A stretch of DNA of 64,000 nucleotides from Thermoanaerobaculia bacterium (GCA_030429235.1 JAUIDB010000017.1:29226-93225); one strand, 5' to 3'. Positions 43,712 to 53,094 are shown, numbered from the stretch's first letter. Notes: generated by a model not told the origin, from the sequence alone. Numbers and translations: made by a program.

Positions 43712-45541
43712 TCAGGCCGTTGATCCCCCCCGCGGTTCTGCGGTTCGTCGGGCGAGGACTGTGAAGAACCCCGGGAGGTAGCGACCCTCGGCGAGGGCAT
43801 CTCGACCACGGGCGGCGTTGGGTTCGTCGAGATAGTACAGGTCCTCACTCTTCTCGAAGGCGGCAAACCGGTTCATGCTCGTCGAGACCAGGGAGAAGCC
43901 GGTTTGCTGTAGCCAGCCATCGACCTCCATCAGGGTGTGTTGGCTCTCCAACGGATGGAGCACCTGCTCGCGAAACCAGTAGCGAAGTTGCGCCTCGCTC
44001 GCTTGCTGCGGACCTGCGAGTCGACGGAACGCATCGAAGGCGGCGTCCCTGCCGTGGGTGGCCAAGAGCCGTTGGAAGCGGTCCCGGAAGAACCGTCTTC
44101 CAGGTTCGTGGTAGAGCCCGAGATAGAGATACCCCCCCTCGGGAACTCGACGGCTCAGTCGCGCGAAGGAAAGGGAGGGGTAGGGTGTGTGGTGAAGGAC
44201 TCCCAGGCAAACGACGAGGTCCGCCGTGGTCGGAACCGCCGGATCCGTGAGATCGGCTTCCTGCAGCGCGACACGGTCGGTCAAGCCGAGATGGTCGAGC
44301 AGACTCCTGGCTTGCGTGAGCATGGTGGAAGAGAAGTCCAGACCTGAGAGCGTCAAGTGCTCCAGCCGGAGCGCCAGAGTGGCGAGAAGCCAGCCATTGC
44401 CGCATCCCACGTCCTGAACCGTGTGGACCTGTCCTTCGGCAACCAGGCGCTCCAGGTCGGGGAGAGAAGAGAGCGCATCGGCCGACTGGACGGTGCGAAC
44501 GGTAGCCTCGAGGCTCCAGTGGTCGCGCGGTACCGCTTGGTAGAAGCCGCGCACGCTGGAGTCGGGCAGCGGTGGCGACGGTGTCTTGGACGAACTGGGC
44601 TCGCGGGCTGGTTGGGTTCGTTCGTACCACTCGAACATGGCGCGGGCGAACCGGTCGTGTCGCTCCGGTCCTGCGTGTCCCTCGTCGGCAGCCGCGTCCC
44701 CGTCGACGCTCCAGATTCGCGGCGAGCCGAGGAAACTCGGATCTACTGCCGCCGCGAGTGGGGCCAGCGTCGGATGCGACCGGACGGCGTTGCCGAGGAG
44801 GGCGTCGCTGCGGTCGCAGGTAGCGACGGCGGTGATGCCCCGGGAGGCGCAGAAGAGTTGGACCAGAAGGATGCTCCTCAAGGTCTCTTCGAGCAGGGTG
44901 GCTTCGAACCTCGGGTCGAAGTCTCGTTCATCCTCGGGGTTTTCGGTTCCCACCGCGAAGCGGTAGTAGTGCTGGGCTCGACGGATCTGCTCGGCCGCAA
45001 GTTCTCGTTGGCCTGGAGCCGTGGTCGCGAGTTCAACGCCTCCTTGCACGAGCCACGGGCCCACACGGTACGGTTGGCCCTCGATATAGGTCTGGGTCCG
45101 TTGGAAGTCGCTGAAATGTACCAGGACCAGGTCGGGGCGGACCACGCTGCACTGGGTGACCACGGCCCGCGCAATGGTCGTGTTCGCGGCGCCAACCTCG
45201 GCAAAGTTCTGAAGGCAGAGAGCTCCGGGCTGGATTGCGTGGTGCTCGGCCCAGAGGTTGGCGAACCGTTGCGGCCAGGCTTCGCTCGCCTCGACAAAGT
45301 ACCCGAACGCATGGCTTTCACCGAATACGAAGACGTAGCTCTCGGCCGCGGGATCGAACTCTGGGCAACGAAACCCCAGCGAGTTGAATCGATAGCGTCC
45401 GGGGGCGCCTCGATCGTGCCCGTAGCCGTCGGTGGTGAACGATCGGCCGAGGTGCGAGCGTCGGTCGCGGTCCTGTCCGGCATAGGCCAACGGGCCGACG
45501 TAGGGGCTTATTCTGTCCAAACCAGGCGAGAGTATACTCAT
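43712..45541 (-). CDS. SGNH-hydrolase-like / SAM methyltransferase fusion
   Basis: 609 residues from the ATG at 45541; in-frame starts up to 45652 are possible. Residues about 65-300 look like an SGNH (GDSL) module: YVFVFGESHAFG with Ser76 in GES instead of GDS, an internal Asn-containing NFAEVGAANT block, and a DEGHAGPERHDRFA end comparable to the DxxH motif. Residues about 340-600 are a class I methyltransferase, with VQDVGCGNGWLLATL as the SAM loop, LSGLDFSSTML and DLVVCLGVLHHTP. The combination could modify or cleave an acylated or methylated group on a glycan or small molecule. It is divergent from the iron-enzyme gene at 45756, suggesting a shared pathway. Confidence 0.8.
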   Translation of the reverse strand: MSILSPGLDRISPYVGPLAYAGQDRDRRSHLGRSFTTDGYGHDRGAPGRYRFNSLGFRCPEFDPAAESYVFVFGESHAFGYFVEASEAWPQRFANLWAEHHAIQPGALCLQNFAEVGAANTTIARAVVTQCSVVRPDLVLVHFSDFQRTQTYIEGQPYRVGPWLVQGGVELATTAPGQRELAAEQIRRAQHYYRFAVGTENPEDERDFDPRFEATLLEETLRSILLVQLFCASRGITAVATCDRSDALLGNAVRSHPTLAPLAAAVDPSFLGSPRIWSVDGDAAADEGHAGPERHDRFARAMFEWYERTQPAREPSSSKTPSPPLPDSSVRGFYQAVPRDHWSLEATVRTVQSADALSSLPDLERLVAEGQVHTVQDVGCGNGWLLATLALRLEHLTLSGLDFSSTMLTQARSLLDHLGLTDRVALQEADLTDPAVPTTADLVVCLGVLHHTPYPSLSFARLSRRVPEGGYLYLGLYHEPGRRFFRDRFQRLLATHGRDAAFDAFRRLAGPQQASEAQLRYWFREQVLHPLESQHTLMEVDGWLQQTGFSLVSTSMNRFAAFEKSEDLYYLDEPNAARGRDALAEGRYLPGFFTVLARRTAEPRGGSTA

Positions 45542-45755
45542 TGCTGCAGGAGATGCGTCCGAGCTTCTCCGGGGCTGGAGGCGGTTGCCGCCACCTTGTG
45601 GAAGAATCATGTGGAGACGGTGAAACTTGAACACACGGTCGAATCCGACCAACGAGGGCCTGGTTTGACGAAGCAGATACCCTGGTCACAGCGCCTCGTT
45701 GGACACTTCTGGCGCGTTCTTCGCCGTCTTGGGCTCGCGGCCCCAGAGCCGCCGG

Positions 45756-48005
45756 ATGACGACGATGGGTCGAGAGGGGGAAACCCGAATATCTACCCGC
45801 TCTTTTAGCTCTCCCTCGTCCTTTCCTCCATCGCGGGGCCTGTATCGCCGATTGGTCGACGTGGAGGAACATCCCGAGGCCTCGGGGTTGGTTCGCGGAC
45901 TCGTCGAGAGATGGCTCGAAGATGGGGGCGCGCTGCCAGTGGAGTGGATCGAGGGGTCGAGGATCGACCTCGAGGCGCTGGGGGGGCATCTAGAGAGTCG
46001 GGCCGAGTCAGAGCGTCCCTGGCGGGTCGGCCTCGAACTCCAGCGTCGCGCCCTACACTATCTGGTCCAGCTCTCGCCCACGATTCGCGTCGATGGGTGC
46101 TGGCTACAGGGTGGCCCGCGGGTTGCGAACGCAGCCACTCTTCAGGGGGCTTTGCTCACCAGGCTCTACATCGACCATCTCGATCTCCTGCGTGACGACG
46201 GGCCGGGCGGGCCAGCCATGGAATTCCGAACCCTCTGCTCGCAGCTCGGACTGGAGTTCGACGAACTGGCCAGGAGTGGCTTCGACCGCATGCCGAACCT
46301 TCTGGACTTCGCGTGGGCCTTGCCGGTGTACTTGCTCGGGCTGGGACAGTTCCCGCAGGCCTACGGTCCAGAACTGCTCGGCTGCCATTTCGCGTGGGTC
46401 TTCTTAGGGCTGCGGCCTTTTATGGTCGATCTTTTGCAGGACGTTGCGACGTCCTACGGTCGATCCATTCCTCTCCTGGCTGAATCGGTTGCCGAAACCG
46501 ACCGCCGCCGCCGAGGGCTGTTGGAGGTCCTGCGGCAAGGCCTGCCCCCGGCTTCGGGAAGGGAATCCCGCCTTCGGTTTGTTCGTGGTGCGGGCGCTCT
46601 GGTGGCACTCTGGGATGCCTGGCTCATCGAAGCGAGTTCAACGGCTCCCGAGCACGCCCTCGATCCCACCGTCGAGATGCTCGAGCTATTGGACCGAAAA
46701 GCCCCCTTAGCCCGGGGCTACCACCGGGAACACCGACTGGCCGGGCGCCGTCTCGACGACTACTTCGCGGACGAGAAGTTCGATGGGGCTGTCCTCCTGC
46801 GTGCGCTGGCAGGGTCTCGGTGGGTCGTCCCGGGCGCTCCGGAGGAAAGCCCGTTGATCCACCAGCTGCTCCAGTTTGGTGGCCCGATGATGGACGTCTT
46901 CTCTCCGATCGAGCTTCAGGTGATCGAGCGCTGGATCGCCTCTCTCCCCGAGTCGCTTGCCGGAGTCGCCGAGCGGACCTTGGTGGCGTCGACACCTCGA
47001 TCAGTAGCTCCAGCTCGATTCTCTGACGCCGAGTTCGATCAAGCGGGGGAGCGGTTCCGAGCGAAGGCGCGCGAGTTCGAAGGATGTCGGGCCAGGAAGT
47101 TGTTCCATGCTCTCGTCAACGTCGAGCAGACCCCCTGGGTGCTACCGGCAGCGGAGCAGTACGCGCGAGCACGGCTGGAACGATCACTCGCCGGAATCTG
47201 GGATGGCCGGCGCCCGATCCCGGCTCGTCGCTTCGACGCCGAGGCCCTGAAAGAGTGGGTGCTTGCCAAACACCGAGCGCAGGTGGATTCCTATCGCCCT
47301 CCCGACCAGTGTCCGAGGCCAAGCCGCGAGGAGTTGATCGAGTCTACGGTGCAGCTGGCGCCAACCATCCTCATCGACGGGGCCTGGCTTCAGGGCATCG
47401 CCTCCCCGGCACTGATCCACACCGAGGTGGGACGGATGCTCGCCCATGTGTTCCTCGAGGAAATCGGCGAAGGGCGCGTCGACGAGCACCATGCCAACAT
47501 CTACCGTGAGCTGCTGCAGGCGATGGGTGAGGAGCTGCCTTCGGTCGACAGCCGAGAGTTTGCCGAGTCGACGCGGCTCCACGACGCATCGTTCGATGTC
47601 CCCACCCTCTGGTTGAGTATCTCCTGCTTCCCTCGGCACTTCCTGCCCGAACTCCTCGGACTCAATCTAGCCGTCGAACTCGCGGGAGTCGGTGGCCCCT
47701 ATATGGAGGCCCGAGACGTACTCCGCCACTACGGTTTCCCCACTCTCTTCGTCGATGTCCACAACGCGGCCGACAATGTCTCGGTGGGGCACTCCGCCTG
47801 GGCCCTGGAGGCCATCGTTCGCTACCTCGAAGAGGTAGCGCTACGCCATGGACCCAGTCGTGCTGATCTGGCCTGGCAACGAGTCTGGAGCGGCGTGCGA
47901 GTCACTGTACCCGAGGGTGCGCCGAAGCCTGGCAGGATCTCGCGCTGGGGTAGGGCTCGAGTTGGTGGCGATCATCGAGGAAAACCGCAGATCTTTCCAG
48001 TCTGA
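45756..48005 (+). CDS. Haem-oxygenase-like iron-containing redox enzyme, duplicated domain
   Basis: 749 residues if begun at the ATG at 45756; a TTG at 45699 and an ATG at 45765 are alternatives. It resembles the iron-containing redox enzyme (HDO-type) family. Two halves are related: SPTIRVDGCWLQGG and later APTILIDGAWLQGI; GQFPQAYGPELLGCHFAW and later SCFPRHFLPELLGLNLAVELAG. The second half keeps a His/Asp-rich end, FVDVHNAADNVSVGHSAWALEAI (first His codon at 47760), whereas the first half lacks it. Between them lies a WVVPGAPEESPLIHQLLQFGGPMMDVFS segment. Members activate oxygen at two irons, for example in N-oxygenation or C-C cleavage. The substrate is unknown. Confidence 0.8.
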   Translation: MTTMGREGETRISTRSFSSPSSFPPSRGLYRRLVDVEEHPEASGLVRGLVERWLEDGGALPVEWIEGSRIDLEALGGHLESRAESERPWRVGLELQRRALHYLVQLSPTIRVDGCWLQGGPRVANAATLQGALLTRLYIDHLDLLRDDGPGGPAMEFRTLCSQLGLEFDELARSGFDRMPNLLDFAWALPVYLLGLGQFPQAYGPELLGCHFAWVFLGLRPFMVDLLQDVATSYGRSIPLLAESVAETDRRRRGLLEVLRQGLPPASGRESRLRFVRGAGALVALWDAWLIEASSTAPEHALDPTVEMLELLDRKAPLARGYHREHRLAGRRLDDYFADEKFDGAVLLRALAGSRWVVPGAPEESPLIHQLLQFGGPMMDVFSPIELQVIERWIASLPESLAGVAERTLVASTPRSVAPARFSDAEFDQAGERFRAKAREFEGCRARKLFHALVNVEQTPWVLPAAEQYARARLERSLAGIWDGRRPIPARRFDAEALKEWVLAKHRAQVDSYRPPDQCPRPSREELIESTVQLAPTILIDGAWLQGIASPALIHTEVGRMLAHVFLEEIGEGRVDEHHANIYRELLQAMGEELPSVDSREFAESTRLHDASFDVPTLWLSISCFPRHFLPELLGLNLAVELAGVGGPYMEARDVLRHYGFPTLFVDVHNAADNVSVGHSAWALEAIVRYLEEVALRHGPSRADLAWQRVWSGVRVTVPEGAPKPGRISRWGRARVGGDHRGKPQIFPV

Positions 48006-48151
48006 TTCCGAGGGGCGGTAGGGAATGGATCCGACTATCAGAATGGTCATTCTCGGGATGAGAGACCGCAGAAACTAAGGGGCACACACTCAAGGACCCA
48101 GTGCTGGTCCTAGTATCTGTAGGACTTCGTGGTCGGAAGAGAGCTATCTAG

Positions 48152-48175
48152 ACTCAGTCGACCACCATACTGAGT
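48152..48175. repeat. Inverted repeat in the gap after the iron-enzyme gene
   Basis: ACTCAGT (48152-48158) and ACTGAGT (48169-48175) form a perfect 7-bp stem around a 10-base loop. No T-tract follows. It lies in the 302-base stretch 48006-48307, which otherwise holds only a short GAATGGTCATTC palindrome near 48041 and no convincing gene. It could be an operator or a weak terminator. Confidence 0.35.
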
Positions 48176-48307
48176 TTGTGTGACAGGTTCCTCGGCCCGT
48201 TGTCGCATTCCATGGTGAGCACGTCAAACCTAGTAAGGACCGAGAGTCTCTATCGTAAGCCGGCCCACAAGAAGCTCCGAACGAAGTACCGCGGTAGGGT
48301 CGTGCCC

Positions 48308-49084
48308 ATGCCGACTTTTCGCCCGAATGATCTACAGCGAAGTCAGCTGCCCAATAGAGCTGCCTTACAGAGATGTTTTACCTTGTTCATGTTCAGCGCT
48401 AGCAACGCCATTGTCTTCCTCCTACTTGGTGCGTCAGCCGCAGCGGCTGGTCAAGTCGCTTTGGCCCCTTGGGACGATGCGTACACTCGACAGTTAGAAG
48501 TGCTAGAGAGGAAGGTTGGTGAGGAGCTGCCGACAGTGGCTGCCGATATCCGGGAGAATATCCGGTGGTGGACCTCCGATCCGAGGTACACAGAAGTCCG
48601 GCGGCTCGTTGAGGCATCGCGCGAGGGCTCCCGATGGGAAGTGCGGTTGGAGAGACGTCGCCGAACCGGGAGGTATTGGTTCGTTTGGGCTCTGGGGGGT
48701 CCCGATCGTGTGGTGGTCTACTGGAGTGACAGGGAGTACCTCAGGAAGGAGGTTTGTGATCCTGAGGCTGGTGAAAGACTGGCTGAGTTCATCGACTCTC
48801 AGGCTTGGAACTTCGATTTAGGAGGGAGTTTCCACGCCACCACAAGTCCGGCAGCCTTCATCAGCTTGCGTTCGGACACTGTTCAGGCCCAGTTTCTGAT
48901 TGGAGCTCCCAAGATCCATAGACAGTTTCCGCCCGGCACGCTCGAGAGTATCAGCGACTATGAAGTTCCGACTGAGCAACAGGAGGAGGTCTTTGATCAG
49001 ATAGTAGGCCTCAGAGGCTGTTCCGGGGACTGGGTACCCGGGGACACGCAGCCTCCGAGGTATCGGGGAAACGGTGCGTCTTAG
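48308..49084 (+). CDS. Exported protein of unknown function
   Basis: 258 residues from the ATG at 48308; the frame is open from 48176, but the 44 extra residues are basic and unlike a signal sequence. A hydrophobic segment (NAIVFLLLGASAAAAG) ends in a plausible cleavage site. The mature part is helical then beta-rich: WDDAYTRQLEVLERKVGEELP, TGRYWFVWALGGPDRVVVYWSDREYL, and two Cys (EVCDPE, GLRGCSGDW) far apart. I recognise no family. GC content is lower than in flanking genes and codon use is relaxed, which could indicate acquisition or weak expression. Confidence 0.6.
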   Translation: MPTFRPNDLQRSQLPNRAALQRCFTLFMFSASNAIVFLLLGASAAAAGQVALAPWDDAYTRQLEVLERKVGEELPTVAADIRENIRWWTSDPRYTEVRRLVEASREGSRWEVRLERRRRTGRYWFVWALGGPDRVVVYWSDREYLRKEVCDPEAGERLAEFIDSQAWNFDLGGSFHATTSPAAFISLRSDTVQAQFLIGAPKIHRQFPPGTLESISDYEVPTEQQEEVFDQIVGLRGCSGDWVPGDTQPPRYRGNGAS

Positions 49085-49186
49085 GTCGAGTCGTCGAGAC
49101 AGAGACGCGACGGGGCCCGGTTCGGTGCCCGGTAGATTCCGAAGGATCGACCCACATACGGGGCATGAATCGCCCCGGGAATTCAC

Positions 49187-49585
49187 ATGAGCCGGTCCGT
49201 TCGCCTTTGGCTGGCTAGCCGGATCGCCTTGTGCATCGTGGCGGCGGTCTGTCTCCCGATGACCGCGGTTATCAACGGGTATGGAGTGATCTGGTCCGGT
49301 GGGCGTTGGATCGCGAAGCAAGGCTACTACTCGATGGAGATCAATCAGATACTCGGACTGATGATCGTCGTGGTGGATAGGATCCTCATTCTTGTCGGGG
49401 TGCTTCATGTTGGCTTGTCGTTGCCAGTAGCCCTGGAGTACAGGACTCTGAGCTCCCAAGAGGTGCTACGAGGTGAGAGTCGCCGCAGAATGAGACAACT
49501 CCTGACCGCGACCTACTGGCTCTTGGGTGCAAGTGCAGCAATCTCCGCGACGCTGGTGCTTGCCAGGGGCACGTATGTGGGGTAG
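49187..49585 (+). CDS. Small integral membrane protein, unknown function
   Basis: 132 residues with three predicted helices: LASRIALCIVAAVCLPMTAVI (about 9-30), ILGLMIVVVDRILILVGVLHVGL (about 55-78) and LLTATYWLLGASAAISATLVLA (about 105-127). A basic cytoplasmic-type loop RGESRRRMRQ precedes the last helix. It begins 102 bases after the previous gene on the same strand and may share its transcript. I recognise no family. Confidence 0.6.
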   Translation: MSRSVRLWLASRIALCIVAAVCLPMTAVINGYGVIWSGGRWIAKQGYYSMEINQILGLMIVVVDRILILVGVLHVGLSLPVALEYRTLSSQEVLRGESRRRMRQLLTATYWLLGASAAISATLVLARGTYVG

Positions 49586-49792
49586 GCATTTGGAGAGGGG
49601 GGCGTCTCGACGGAAGTATCATGGTCCGGCCGGAGATCTTGAGTTGCCGGAGTGCAGCACAGCTTGATGAAAGGGAAGAAGAGTGAGTACGAGGTGGTTG
49701 AAGATGAAGCGGTGCCGGTTGGTGTCACTGCCGGTGCTCTGGGTGGGCTTGCCGCCAGCGATCGGTTCTCTCCAATTGGGTTCGGTGCCGAG

Positions 49793-52600
49793 GTGAGCAA
49801 GATCAGCCGCGCGGTTTACGCAGTTCTAGGAAGGCGAAGTATCATCTTCCTTCTTCTTGCGGTGTCCCAGCTGAGCGATGCCGCCCATGCCTCCTCGGCG
49901 AGCGAGGACCTTCTTTCGGCAACCTGGCTCGGGCGAGTAGGTGAGGCTGAAGTCTCGAGCTTGGCCGTTTCGTGGCACGGCACTGAAGGAAGACGGCTCG
50001 AGGTCTGGGCCATCACCTCGTGCGACAGCGATGCCGATGGAGCATTCGCTGCCGGCGCACGATTGCAACCCGGAATGCAGGTGATCGAGATCGACTCGAA
50101 CGGAAGCAGCGTGCCAACTGCCCTTCGTCTTCGGGTCTATGGGGACCGTCGGGTTGAGGTGGTCGAGGAGGTCTTGGCGGTTGGGAGCGACTGCACCTGG
50201 GTTCCGAAGTTCTTCCACCAGGGGCTGAACAATGTCGTGTTCGCAGTAACCGTTCACGACGATGGTTCAGGGGACGCGCTCTACGCGGCGGGCTTCTTTC
50301 AGGAGGCTGGCGGAACCGAGTTCAACAACGTTGCTCGCTGGGATGGTGAACAGTGGTCCCCGTTGACTGATGCCGGAACCTCGGTCTCAGGAACGAACGG
50401 AACCGTCCGTACGCTAGCCTCCTTTGATGAGGGCAGCGGTAGCGGTCCTGTGCTTCTGGTGGGAGGTGATTTTGGCGAGGCTGGAGGGGGTGACGCCGAC
50501 AACGTTGCCCGTTGGAACGGCTCTTCCTGGTCATCGGTTGTCGATGCCGCAACTACGGTTCAAGGAACCAATGGGCCGGTGGATGCTTTGGCGGTCTTCA
50601 ACGATGGAAGCGGGGATACGCTGTACGTCGGAGGTGAGTTCACCTCGGCGGGTGGGGTCACGGCCCACAACATTGCGAGTTGGGACGGGAGCAACTTTGC
50701 GAGCGTTCGAGGGCTAGGCCCGGGGTCCTTGGGTGCCAACGGAGCGGTCCGTTCGTTGGCGGTTTCTGATGTCGACGGAGTGACCTCGCTGTATGCAGGA
50801 GGGTCGTTCACGCTGATCGATGGTGTACCTACCGACTACGTGGCTCGTTGGGACGGAGCGAACTGGACTTCGTTGACCGATGCGACGACCCTAGTCCAAG
50901 GGACGAACAACTCCGTACTGGCCCTGGCGAACCACGAAGGGGAGGGCAGTGGGCTGTACGTAGGGGGCTTCTTCACCGCCGCGGGCGGCAAGACGGCCAG
51001 CCACGTCGCTCGGTGGGACGGAGCCAACTGGTTTGCCCTTGTAGATGACTCGACTGGAGAAGAGGGTACTGATGGAAGCGTGAAGTCTCTGCAGTCCTAC
51101 GACGAGGGAGGTTCTGTGGGGTCGGTGTTGTTCCTTGGAGGCTTCTTCGACAACGCAGCTGGTACCGTGGCCGACCACATCGCTCGTTGGGATGGCTCAG
51201 TATTCACGGTTGTGGCGAATGAGACCAGCTACGCACAAGGCACAAACCTCACAGTGGAAGCAATGACCGTATTCGACGAAGGTGGTGGTGCCGGTTCATC
51301 TCTCTATGTCGGCGGCGCCTTCGACCGCGCTGGTTCTTTGCAGGCAAACGCAATCGCTCGCTGGGGTGGCTCGCGTTGGACCACCCTCGGAGGTTCTGCC
51401 AGACAGGGGATTGCCGGCGCGGTTAGCTCCTTTGCCAGCTACGACGACGGCGCCGGATCTGCACTCTACGCCGGTGGCTCCTTCGATGGCGCAGGTGGCG
51501 AACTGACGAACTCGATTGCGCGCTGGAATGGAACCGGGTGGACTCCCCTCCGATCCGATGACTCGACCGCGCCCGGCGTGCAAGGCGGGGTGTTGGCGCT
51601 GGCAGTCTACGACGATGGCAGCGGCAAAGGGCGAGCCCTCTACGTAGGGGGGACCTTCCTTGGCACTGGCGATCTGCCCGCGAATCGGATACTGGGTTGG
51701 GATGGTTCCCGCTGGTTCCCGCTCACGGATGCGACGACCGGGATTGACGGAGTCAACGGCGACGTCTTCGCACTCGAGGTCTTCGATGACGGAGGTGGCG
51801 AAGCCCTCTACGCCGGTGGGTCTTTCACTGCTGCAGGGGGGGCAACGGCGCACCATGTAGCGAGGTGGGACGGTGCTCACTGGACGGCGCTGGAAGACGT
51901 CGGGACAGCGGTCGAAGGCACGGATGCGACCGTTTACTCGCTGAAGACCTACGACGATGGTGATGGTCTCGCACTCTATGTGGGTGGAGCGTTTGTCAAC
52001 GCTGGTGGGGTATCTGCCTCATCAGTCGCTCGCTTCGACGGCGCCAACTGGAGTGCTCTGACCGATTCGACGACTCTGGTGGAGGGGACGAACCACTTCG
52101 TGAACGCGTTGGCGGAGTACAACCGTGGTGACGGTTTGGCTCTCTACGTCGGAGGTTTCTTCACGCGAGCGGGCGACAGACTCAGCAACGGAGTGGCTCG
52201 CTGGGATGGGTCCAATTGGCAGCCGCTCATCGACCAGGCCACGCTGGGCAACGGGGCCAACGGTGCTGTACATACGCTACACCCTCACAACGGTGGTGGT
52301 GGCTCCTCCCTGTACGTGGGAGGACACTTCTCCTCTGCTGGAGGAGTCCTGGTGAACTCGTTGGCGCGTTGGGATGGGGCGAACTGGAGTGAGGTGGCGG
52401 ACCCGTTCGCGCTTGGTGGAGTCGGTCCCACCGTCAGTGCACTGGCTTCCCACGACGACGGTACCTCGGCTGGGTTCTCCCTATTCGTTGGCGGATCGTT
52501 TGGTGCGAACAACCCGCTGAGCCCGTCGGGGATTGCGCAATACGGGTGTGGACTACTGTTCGCCGATGGATTCGAGACCGGGGACTTGAGCGCTTGGTAG
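49793..52600 (+). CDS. Exported 13-repeat beta-propeller protein ending in the DGFE tag
   Basis: 935 residues from the GTG at 49793, chosen because a signal sequence follows at once (SIIFLLLAVSQLSDAAHA). Earlier in-frame starts at 49652 and 49667 would add 42-47 polar residues. After a domain of about 130 residues there are 13 repeats of about 56 residues. Each carries a VARWDGxxW strand, GTNGxVxAL, and ALYVGGxFxxAGG, a kelch-like propeller pattern enough for two or more propellers. The protein ends LFADGFETGDLSAW and stops, identical in design to the GEVED paralogue at 43676. It is likely a surface or released binding protein; ligand unknown. Confidence 0.85.
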   Translation: MSKISRAVYAVLGRRSIIFLLLAVSQLSDAAHASSASEDLLSATWLGRVGEAEVSSLAVSWHGTEGRRLEVWAITSCDSDADGAFAAGARLQPGMQVIEIDSNGSSVPTALRLRVYGDRRVEVVEEVLAVGSDCTWVPKFFHQGLNNVVFAVTVHDDGSGDALYAAGFFQEAGGTEFNNVARWDGEQWSPLTDAGTSVSGTNGTVRTLASFDEGSGSGPVLLVGGDFGEAGGGDADNVARWNGSSWSSVVDAATTVQGTNGPVDALAVFNDGSGDTLYVGGEFTSAGGVTAHNIASWDGSNFASVRGLGPGSLGANGAVRSLAVSDVDGVTSLYAGGSFTLIDGVPTDYVARWDGANWTSLTDATTLVQGTNNSVLALANHEGEGSGLYVGGFFTAAGGKTASHVARWDGANWFALVDDSTGEEGTDGSVKSLQSYDEGGSVGSVLFLGGFFDNAAGTVADHIARWDGSVFTVVANETSYAQGTNLTVEAMTVFDEGGGAGSSLYVGGAFDRAGSLQANAIARWGGSRWTTLGGSARQGIAGAVSSFASYDDGAGSALYAGGSFDGAGGELTNSIARWNGTGWTPLRSDDSTAPGVQGGVLALAVYDDGSGKGRALYVGGTFLGTGDLPANRILGWDGSRWFPLTDATTGIDGVNGDVFALEVFDDGGGEALYAGGSFTAAGGATAHHVARWDGAHWTALEDVGTAVEGTDATVYSLKTYDDGDGLALYVGGAFVNAGGVSASSVARFDGANWSALTDSTTLVEGTNHFVNALAEYNRGDGLALYVGGFFTRAGDRLSNGVARWDGSNWQPLIDQATLGNGANGAVHTLHPHNGGGGSSLYVGGHFSSAGGVLVNSLARWDGANWSEVADPFALGGVGPTVSALASHDDGTSAGFSLFVGGSFGANNPLSPSGIAQYGCGLLFADGFETGDLSAW

Positions 52601-52619
52601 TACGAGCCAACAAGGCCCG

Positions 52620-53056
52620 ATGAGTGGCAGGCAACTCAAGAGTACCGTGGGTCGGACCTCGAGAGCGCAGGGTTCGCCAGATGCGGAAGGGGCTGGCAAA
52701 CGCGCTCCCCAGAGGTTGCCTCGATCACTGAACTCAAGAAATCCAGCTACGGCGAGTACTTCATGCTCGATGTTGGGTTCGTTCTGTTGCGGCTGGCCCG
52801 GGCATCCATCACTCGTGAAGTCGATTGCCAGATCAGGTCAAGCGCGATGGACCCCTTCCCAGAGTCGCGAGGTGGCTGGTTGAGTTTCTTGGACCTGGAC
52901 GCGCCGGTCGATGAGGAGAGGCGATTGGCAAAGCTGGAGAGTCTTGTCAGGCGCGAACTCACTCCGTTCTGCCGGCGACTTCGCAGTGAAGAGGCTGTCG
53001 CGGGATGGCTGCGAGGAGGGATCGCTTCTTCCTGCTTCGTGCATCGCTGTTCGTGA
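52620..53056 (+). pseudogene. Frameshifted DUF4304-like gene
   Basis: From the ATG at 52620 the frame gives MSGRQLKSTVGR. About 30-40 bases on, coding character moves to the frame that contains LESAGFARCGRGWQTR, EVASITELKKSSYGEYFMLDVGF, DCQIR and GGWLSFLDLDAPVDEERRLAKL, ending at 53056. Spliced together these give the DUF4304 pattern: LK near the start, GFxRxGxxW, an LxKSxYGxxF strand and a terminal Trp-containing helix region. The second frame has no ATG, GTG or TTG between the preceding stop (52598-52600) and the ATG at 52763. So this is either a frameshifted gene, an assembly indel, or a truncated protein from 52763. Confidence 0.55.
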
Positions 53057-53094
53057 CCAGCTCGACGGGTTAGGTTTAGAGGGAGCTCCGTCTC

